A model generated the notes under the pieces. The model was not told the origin of the DNA. It was given only the letters and a program-made list of their open reading frames with translations, and ran no database searches. From the NCBI GenBank assembly GCA_902702965.1, contig CACRXP010000142.1, forward strand, positions 949,594 through 1,013,593: a stretch of 64,000 nucleotides of DNA, read 5' to 3'. Below are positions 50,801-59,800 of this stretch, piece after piece (the stretch's first letter is position 1; every line of letters begins with the position of its first letter). The stretch comes from Spirometra erinaceieuropaei (taxonomy: Eukaryota > Platyhelminthes > Cestoda > Diphyllobothriidea > Diphyllobothriidae). A program made the position numbers and the translations under genes.

Positions 50801-53800
50801 GTATCAGTCTTTGATTAAGCACCCTGTCAGGCCATTGTGCTTCATCAGTGTACGTTTATTCCACTGGTTTTCTACGACTATATCCAACCATGCCTTCCAG
50901 ATACTTTACACAGACAGCTCCTTTATTATCAGTTCGGAACTACAGTTTGTTCCGTTTTTATTATGCATAGATAGAATAAAAAGTGAATGCTCATAGCCAT
51001 GGTTGATCACAAATATGCCTTCTAGGGAATTTCGAAATGTGATTGCACTTTAATGAATTTGGTGCTGCATCGATTAGGGATATTCTGAGATGTAACATTC
51101 GTTTTTACCCCTTCTGTAGGTCAAGAAAACGTTATAAGTCCTCTGAAACAAATTCACAATGGTCCACTGGAAGCGCACATGGAATATTGAAAGAGATATC
51201 AACCATGTGAGTAACCCTGATAAACTCAACATAGTCACACTACGGGAGCAACCGTGTGAGTATCTTGGTAGTTGGAATAATTGCAAACTTTTAAAATAGT
51301 AATCCCCTCTGTCTTCGAACGTGAAATCTGAAGAGGACGCAATGACATATGAAATTGCCTGTCGATCTTGCTTAGAAAATATGACTGAACTTTTGTAAAC
51401 ATGAATGTCACACGCTACTGAAGAAATATTTTAATCGCAATTTTCACAGCTGGCTTCCATCACGTGGGAAGTGAATCAAGATTGCGTTTTTAAATGCCCA
51501 ATTTTGCAGATCATCCTAGATAATGTTATCTATTTGAGAGTGCATCGCTCAATGTTGGCCAGCGGTTGGGTTGGAATATTAATTTTCATTCAGCATAATG
51601 CCAAGGTATTTCAGTTAAAGCTGTCTGCCGGCTTTCGAAAGCACTTATTTCCGGCTGCGTGCAAAACCACAATCGGTAAAAACAACCAACTAATTGTTGT
51701 GAATTTTTCTACTGATTTTCGCATCCACCGAAATCTGCCATCTTTCTCGTCCTCCTCAAAGTGTACGACCAAAAACGGTATTTTGGTTTTGAAAATTTTT
51801 TCTGTAAGAGGTCTTTTCATACAGAATCATACCTGCCCGTTTATCGTTATTGTTTACGAAGTGTTGCCAAGTTCACAAACCCTTGTGTCTAAAGTACACA
51901 GTCTGCAGTCTGAAAACAATAAGCACAAGTGTGACAGCAGGTCTGATTCAATACATATGAGAATTGAAAGCCTGTTAAAACCCAAAGATGCTCTCATTTC
52001 GAGTGTAAATTTTGAAGAAGACGCGATTTGCCAAAAATAAATATAGCAAAAAGTAATTTATATATATTTCCTACGAAATGCATTTAATTTCATAAGGATG
52101 CTAAAAAGCAATCGAAAAAAATATGATGTCTAAGTGGCCATTTTTGCCGAGTGTGGTTTTCGCATGAGACCAGAAGGAAACACATTCAAAAGCTGGTATC
52201 ATATCGTGACTGAAATAACTCGAGATTATACTGTAAATAGTAAATATTTCAACCCAACCTTAGTAATCTTGTCTAATCTAGGAAATATTTCAGATTTCAG
52301 GTAACATTTCATCAGGTACATCATCTACCAAAAGTATTTTATCGGTTCTGAAATGCCGAGAGGTTGAACACCACCGAATCCGTATTGGTTAAAATCACCT
52401 GTGGACAGTTTGAATTAATTTATTTTTTTGTCCATATACCACTCATATTCCATGATCACAAATAGTATATCAAACGGTCTCATCGTTTTTCTGTCGGAGC
52501 ACATGATGGGGGTGGGGGACTATGGGGAACGGAGACCTCGTATGCTAAAAAGTTGTGAATTTATGAAATCGGCTCTAACCGCCACTCTTTCTAACTCGCA
52601 CCAGGTCTTTCAGGCGAGGCTATCATGGCTATTTTTGCCAGCCTTAGTAAATTAAACTTAAGCCTCTGCAGTATCAACTAGCGCCACATAGCTATCGAGA
52701 TCCTTTTGAGTTCATTAACGGCGTGAAAGACATCGATCTGAACGAAATGGTCATGTTTTCGTTAGATGTCTCATCCCTTTTTGCGAACGTACCGGTAACG
52801 GAAACGGTCAAATACCGGATATAGGAATGCCAGTGAATGTCCTCAAGGAATTGTTATTGAGGTGTACCTTGAACAGGCAGTTCCTATTCGACAACAATCT
52901 ATGTAGGCAGATGGATGGCGTAGCAATGGGCTCGCCCCTTGGACCGCTTTTGGGGAATGTATTCATGGGAAAGATAGAAGCTTTCCAACTTCGTCACGAG
53001 ATCAACGATTTAAGAGTGACAAGAATCTGTTCAGCTGATAGCGTTAGGAAAGAGCCTAAGATCATCGAAAGCCTCTTTAGCCTGATCGATTCATTGTTAC
53101 GAACATGACCGAAAGACCACAAAAGCCCCCGATATTGACGGCAGGAAAGAAAAGGCTCTTCATCAGGGTCCCATTTCAAGGGGATGCACCAAGTGAACTT
53201 TTCAGAAGACGCCTAACTCATGCTGTATCACATACCTTTCCAGCATCTGACAACTGTGCACTACTCTCCACCAGTTGCATCCTATACGGAGAGGGAAAGG
53301 ACAAACTACCAACTCAGACCACCTCTATGTGTATTTACTCCTTCACCTGCTCCTGTGGGGCAGAATATATTGGTCGCACGAGCCGGCGTTTATCCAAAAG
53401 AATAAAAGAACATCTCCCAGCATGGTTAGGAAAGGGACAAACAAAGAATATCAACAGCTAAATTCTCGCAAATATGGTAGACACAGACTATCGTATGGAC
53501 GCCAGAGAGGCCTTCAGAGTGATTTACAAGGTCCCATCAAGCTATCCAAAACTGCCTGGGCAATGCGGACCGGTCCTGTGAGCACAGAAGAACTTCATAC
53601 AGGTCCCACAGTTGCCATGGTTCAAAGCCACCAAGCCACCCGCATGTAATTACCTTCGCCGGGATCCACCTTCACCCTGGCGCTGACTGGAATTGTGGTT
53701 TCACTCGCCCCCTCCCTTCCTCTGTCCAAACCCGAGCTACAGCTTAATTATCTACTTGCCCGCATCTTTTAATTCGTTACCTCTATAGCCATATAAATGT

Positions 53801-56800
53801 ACAGGTCTGAAGAGAATTTATCGAAAGCAGACGTATGCTCGCCAAATTGCCTTTTGACTTTTACAATGGGAATTTTGGCAATTCTAAACAGTACCTCATT
53901 TTTCTTCAGGCGCGAGATGAATCTTCTGTGATCGACGCTGTCCATGGAAGAGGATTTAAAGGTTTGCATTTCGGTTCAATGCGATCCTGAGTCGCAGACT
54001 GGAAGCCACTTCCGTCTCGTCGTCTATCCAGGCGATAAACGGCCTTTCGTTTGAAAATCCATCAAAATGTCGGCTAACTGACATTTCAATACCTAATCGA
54101 ACTCCTGAGGTGGTGCCTCAGAAGCTATTTCACCCGTTACGCAGCCAGATGGAAATGCGTGCATATCAGCACGAGCATGTGCTTGGGTCGAGAAAACAAT
54201 GTTTGGGAGCAATATATCGGCGACGCACTTGTCCTCGTCGAGCAAGGTAGGAGATGAGGCTTTTGACCGCAACTCGAGTTGCCTGGCAGTAACTTGTGAA
54301 TGCAGAGCAAAACGGATTGCCATCTTCCATTCTCGGCTGTCCTCATCCATCGCCAACCTGACCGTCAGCTGGTCTCAAAGCGGTTTAGCACCTCATTATT
54401 GCAATATAGATTTCAAATCGCGACAGTACCATTTTGGGAGGACAGTTTGTAGAAGTGTTTCATTTCGGCTCAATAACTTGTTTCATCATAACAGTGGGTT
54501 TTGGCTGTAGACTATACTCCGTTTGTGAGAGATAGGGTGGTTACTCCCAAAGTGTAGGATGACCTTGAATACGACGTGCAAGGACATCCAGGAATAAGAG
54601 TTTTCCATCAAACTCTGTTTCGAAAGTAAACGTAATTCCTGGAAATATATAATTAGTGTTGGTATGGAGCAGATTCAACCGATCTTTCTTGGCGATGACA
54701 AAAGTGTCATCTACGTATCGCGGCCAAAGTTTCGGGTTAACTGTGGGAGGGGCTATGCCTTTTATTTTCTTCAGTACGGCCTCTGCCAGGAAACCGGATA
54801 TGGGTGGACCTATGGGAGTATCTTTTAATTGCAGATGGCGTTGATTGGAGAAGAAAAAAATTGTCTCCAGACAGAGATCAAGGAGTTGAAGTAAAGCTTC
54901 TGGAGGTACCTCAGAGGTGTATGTTTGACGGAGTTCTTCAGTGTAGCTCTTCTCTAAATTTAGCTGAGTCGAAGTAAAGAGCGAGACCACATCACATGAC
55001 ACCATAATCGCGTCACATGTAATGTAGACACCGTTTAATTGGTCTAGAAACTCTTTCGAATCCTGAATGGAGTTCTCGGAGTTCTTCGTAAGTGAATGTA
55101 GTTGGTAAAACAGCCACTTCGAGATCTTATAGTTGGGTGCACCGATTAGGGAGACTATTGGTCGCAGCGGAATATCAGTTTTATGAATTTTGGGAAGACC
55201 ATATATCTTGGCAATTGTTGGTTCATCCTGTTTTAAAGACTTGGCAAGAAGTCCTGAGATTAATTTCCTTCCTGTAAGGCGTTTCAGTGCTTTTTCAGTA
55301 TATGAGTTTTGCGATTTTGTGGGGTCGGCAGCTAAAGGTTCGTATGTGGAATCATATCTTAAGGGTGACATCATTTTCCCTGTGTAGTCTGTTTTGTTCA
55401 AAATAGTGGTGGCACCTCCTTTGTCGGCAGGTAGAATGATGATGTCTTTGTCTTTTTTTAGGGCTTTAATTTCTTTCGTTTCATCGTAAGATCGCGTTGA
55501 GACCCTTTTTGGGTTCTTCCATGCCTGTACAGGGCTACTGCGAATGGTGACTTGTACCTCTTCGGTAAGATTGGTTGATATGATTGCTTCGAAGCTAGCA
55601 AGGAATTCCAAGCAATCTGCCCCAAGTCCGGGGTTAATTTCTGGAGAAATTAAAAAGCAACGATTTCTAACCAGGAGTGTCTATCTGAAAGCACACGGGA
55701 ATGCTGGGAGATCCAGTGAAGAGCCGGGCCCCTCGCAGCCGTGTCATGCAGCGACAGAATATCGGCGAAACACGCGTGTATGAGCTTTTAGCTAGTACTT
55801 GTGCTGCTAATATGATATTATTTTTACGTTAAAATATGCTACTAGCGGCCTGTTGCCAGTTAATGAATGTTACGCGATCATCCCGCGGTGGCTGATGGAC
55901 TTCGGCCCAATTATTCATACATACCATTTCGGTCTGCACCTAAAGACCTTAGTATAAACTGATTTACTCCAAGTCAGTAGTTGATTTCTGGGGAGATTAA
56001 GAAGCAACAATTTCTAAACTGGATAATCCACCAGAAAGGACGCTGAGAATGCAGGAGAACCCACTGAAGAGCCGAACCCCTCGTAGCTGTGCCATGCAGT
56101 GGTAGAATATCGGCAAAACACGCGTGTCTAGGCTTTAAGCTAGTACCTGTGCTGCTAGTATGGTATCTTGTAAAGCTAGAAAAAGACTTACGCTAACTGC
56201 AATCTTTCCGGAGACCAGGTCCTTATAGGAGAACTTCATCACAGTCTCCCTCGGCGGTGATGCTTGAACAACCGCGACACAGTCGTCCATCTCACGGGGA
56301 AGCTCCATCTCTGAGCCCTGCTCCGGCCTGATCTTGTACACCTCGAAACGACTGTTAAGAATCAGGTTTGTGAGGCTGTCGTTGGTGGGAGAAAGAACCT
56401 CCATCTGCACCTGAGCTGCGGTCAAGGTCGAGCGATGACCTAGAGCGACCTCCAGAGTGGACGTCTGAATGCGCAACTTGTTGCCGTCCGCTGTGTAGAG
56501 AATCTGGTCAGGACTGGGAGTTATTTCAGCGGCCTCAAAGATCGTCGATTCTGTCGCGTCGCCAACATTTAGTTCTGTAATTTTGCAGAAAAACAGACCA
56601 CTAGCAACTGTGGAGTAAAATTTGCGCAGCAGAAGGGACAGAAGAACTCAAGAATGCTAACTAGCTGTCATAAAAAAGTCAACTTATAAAAGTCGACTTT
56701 CTGATCCCGCTGAGACCCCTTTTGTGTGGTGGCTTTTAGCATCCGAACCAATTTAAATTGCGGTTAAATCCCAGAAAAAAAACGAAGTAATAATATCCGA

Positions 56801-59800
56801 ATTTCAGTGACTCCAATCTGATATTTCAAATAGTCATTGCTGACGAAATAATCTGTCATCGATGCTTTGAAAAAAGCCGAATCAAGATACGAATTCGACA
56901 AACAAATTACTGAAGTCAGTGGCCTTAAGCACCACCACCAGAGACACAGAAACGCCAGTTTATTATTGTTCCATGTGGCTGCGAATGTACTTCTTTGTTA
57001 TGCATTATTTTACCTGGTCGGTAGGCGCATTAGGTCCAAGTTTTGTTAATCAATATTGGTCGCAGCTCGAAGCTCAATCTGGAGTTCTTCTAGGCAGTCG
57101 CATTGCGGCCAGTACTGGTGCCTAGTAAATGCAGGAACTGCGAAAGGAGGTTGGGCTGGTCATTTCTAAATTATTAGCCGTCGTCGATCAGCAACCTATA
57201 ATAGGTGACCTATCTGATGAAGGTGTCCAAATTTACGGCTGCTCGCTAATCACTCACAAAGCGGTAAGAGTGTACGAACCCGATGCCTATTATAATATAT
57301 AACGACTTCAAGGGAGTTGAAGACATAAACGACATAATAAAATTAATATGACGTTGTTTAGAAGTATCGATTTTTTTTCGAAACAACGAAAAGTTGCGAA
57401 AATGGTTGTCATTGAGTAAGTTTCACTTTTAAATGTACCGACTGCCTGATCAGGCAAAAGATTGAGTAAACATGACAAAAAACAGAATAACGTTTAAGAG
57501 TATTGTTTCAGCAAAGTTTTCTCGCAAATGTCTTTTGAGAATTAGTGTAACGCCACGTATGACGGTTTGTCAACAGCCTACATACTATTTATTCCACAGG
57601 GGTGTCCCGAGAACCTATTGCATTTTTGACTTTTGCAAACAGGATTTTGCCTGATTTCACCGATAGGGGCGCCATAGATATAAAGGTTTTCATAAGGTTA
57701 TATGTTTCTAGACCGCTTGGTAACTAATAAATTTAAATATATTCGTCAGATATAATCGGAAACACATTATTTCGTGCACACAAGTATAACTGTTTTTCAT
57801 AAAGTTAATTTACTCTTTACCTTTGCCCTAGACAACGCCGAGTTTCAGACTGGCCTCGAAATATCGACGAATACTTCATAAGTTTCAGTGTTTTCAACCG
57901 ATCGCCCATAAGGACAGATTCTATACTTGGCGTTTATTTAAACCTTCAAAATAGGATATTCCTTGACGGCATTTGCCGAAGAAATGAGCGCTTGGCGTTA
58001 ATTGTCATTTGGATCACATGTGAAAACTCACCCAAAGTGTGTCGACAGCACTGTTTCGTGCTTCCTCTGCTTGTATGTGGAACTTAACAATGTCATAAAG
58101 TTTCAAAATTGACGGAGAACTGGCGACTGTCGGCGGGCGAAATGGGGGCCAATCAAACGAGACCAAAATTAGACCAACATGGACAGGATAGACTCTTTCA
58201 TGGCATCCGAAGCCCGGTATACCCCGACTGTCTTCTACGTCGTGAACCATAAACATGCACGAATACTATCCAGACAGTGCACACATGAGGAGTCCTCGAT
58301 GGGTTGGCCGTGTCAGTGAACCACGCTCTAATCGCTGACTCCCAGTCAGTCAGTCTTTAACAGTGTCTACTGTGATTCATGTTATCGCATCCGAGTAAAT
58401 AGCCCCGTGTGAGTATATTTCTTTTTGTTGAGTAAAATCCTAGTTAAGTGTTTGTTGTGGGCCAGGGGGTGTGGTGGTACGCCCAGGTAGGGGTCCGGCC
58501 GTGCCAACCACCTGCGTCCCCCTCACCTCCGGCCTTCTTGACTATGTCTCGAAACCGGGCTCCATTGGGGGGAAGGAAAGAGTGCGGTAGATGGTGCGCA
58601 AGTCTATCCCCACTACAAACTAATTCACACGACAGTCACCGAGTACACGGTGGACATCCTCGGGTACGACGGTCGAACTGTCGCGAGACGGAATGAAATG
58701 AGAAGACAATTTGGTTTGGTAGGGGCCCTCACCGATCGTTTTTACGGAACTCACTCGTTCCGGTGTGCCTTAGGTGCTCTCTCTCGAGCCCAACCAGCAG
58801 CCGCACAGCGGGGTATGATATAGGCAGTATGTTATTACCGACAAAGACAAGGGAGACTGGAATGGCCATTTTTGCCTTATTTGCCGCCGTCCACCAGTCA
58901 AGTGTGGAACACCCGAGGCTCGGACTTGCGACCTGTTAGTTAGAAGTCCACGCCTCTAACCACTGGGCCACAAGCTGGTTGCCCTGTTGGTTTTGATCGG
59001 GAATATACAATGGTGGGGGGCGTTCACCGATTGTTCTTATGGAACTCACTCGCTCCGTTGTGCCTTACGGGCTCTCTCTCGAGCCCGACCAACAGCCGCA
59101 CAGCGGGGCATGATATAGGCAGTATGTTATTGCCGACAAAGACAAGGGAGACTGGAATGGCCATTTCTGGCTTATCAGCCGTCGTCGGCCAGTCATACCC
59201 AACCCCGAAATGTCGAACACCCGAGTGAGTTCCGTAAGAACGATCGGTGAGAGCCGCCTACCATTGCATATTCCCGATCGAAACAGACAGGGTAACGGGC
59301 TCGTGACCCAGTGGTTAGAGGCGCGGACTTCTATCTAACAGGCCGCGTGTTCGAGACTCGGGTGTTCCACACTTCCGGGGCTGGGTATGACTGGCTGACG
59401 ACGGCTTATAAGCCAGAAATGGCCATTCCAGTCTCTCTTGTCTTTGTCGGTAATAACATACTGGCAACTGGGTATACATGAAAGCAATGTTAAGATAAGG
59501 ACAGTGTCGTCATGTACAAAAATATAGCTCTTTTCAGGACTGGGAAAAGAAGTTTCCGCTATCCTGGAAAAATGCGGAAGGTTGTGCCAGTCGTTCACCT
59601 GAACCATGTCATCCCCTTCTGTGGTTCTAAGTCATCATCTAATGTTAAATTTTTCGTCACTTGAAGCGTACTTGACCAGTTTCAAGGGCCCGTTCACCTA
59701 GCTCATGTCAATTAGTCGTTCAGTTTGAAGATGGTGAAGATGCAAAAAAATAATATAAGTAGTTGATGCTGAAGAACAATGGCAAAGAGAAGGCAGACTA

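Noticed and set aside
51471..52040. 189-residue plus-strand frame
   Set aside because: It mostly lies in a diverged fold-back MITE arm and has no recognisable domain.
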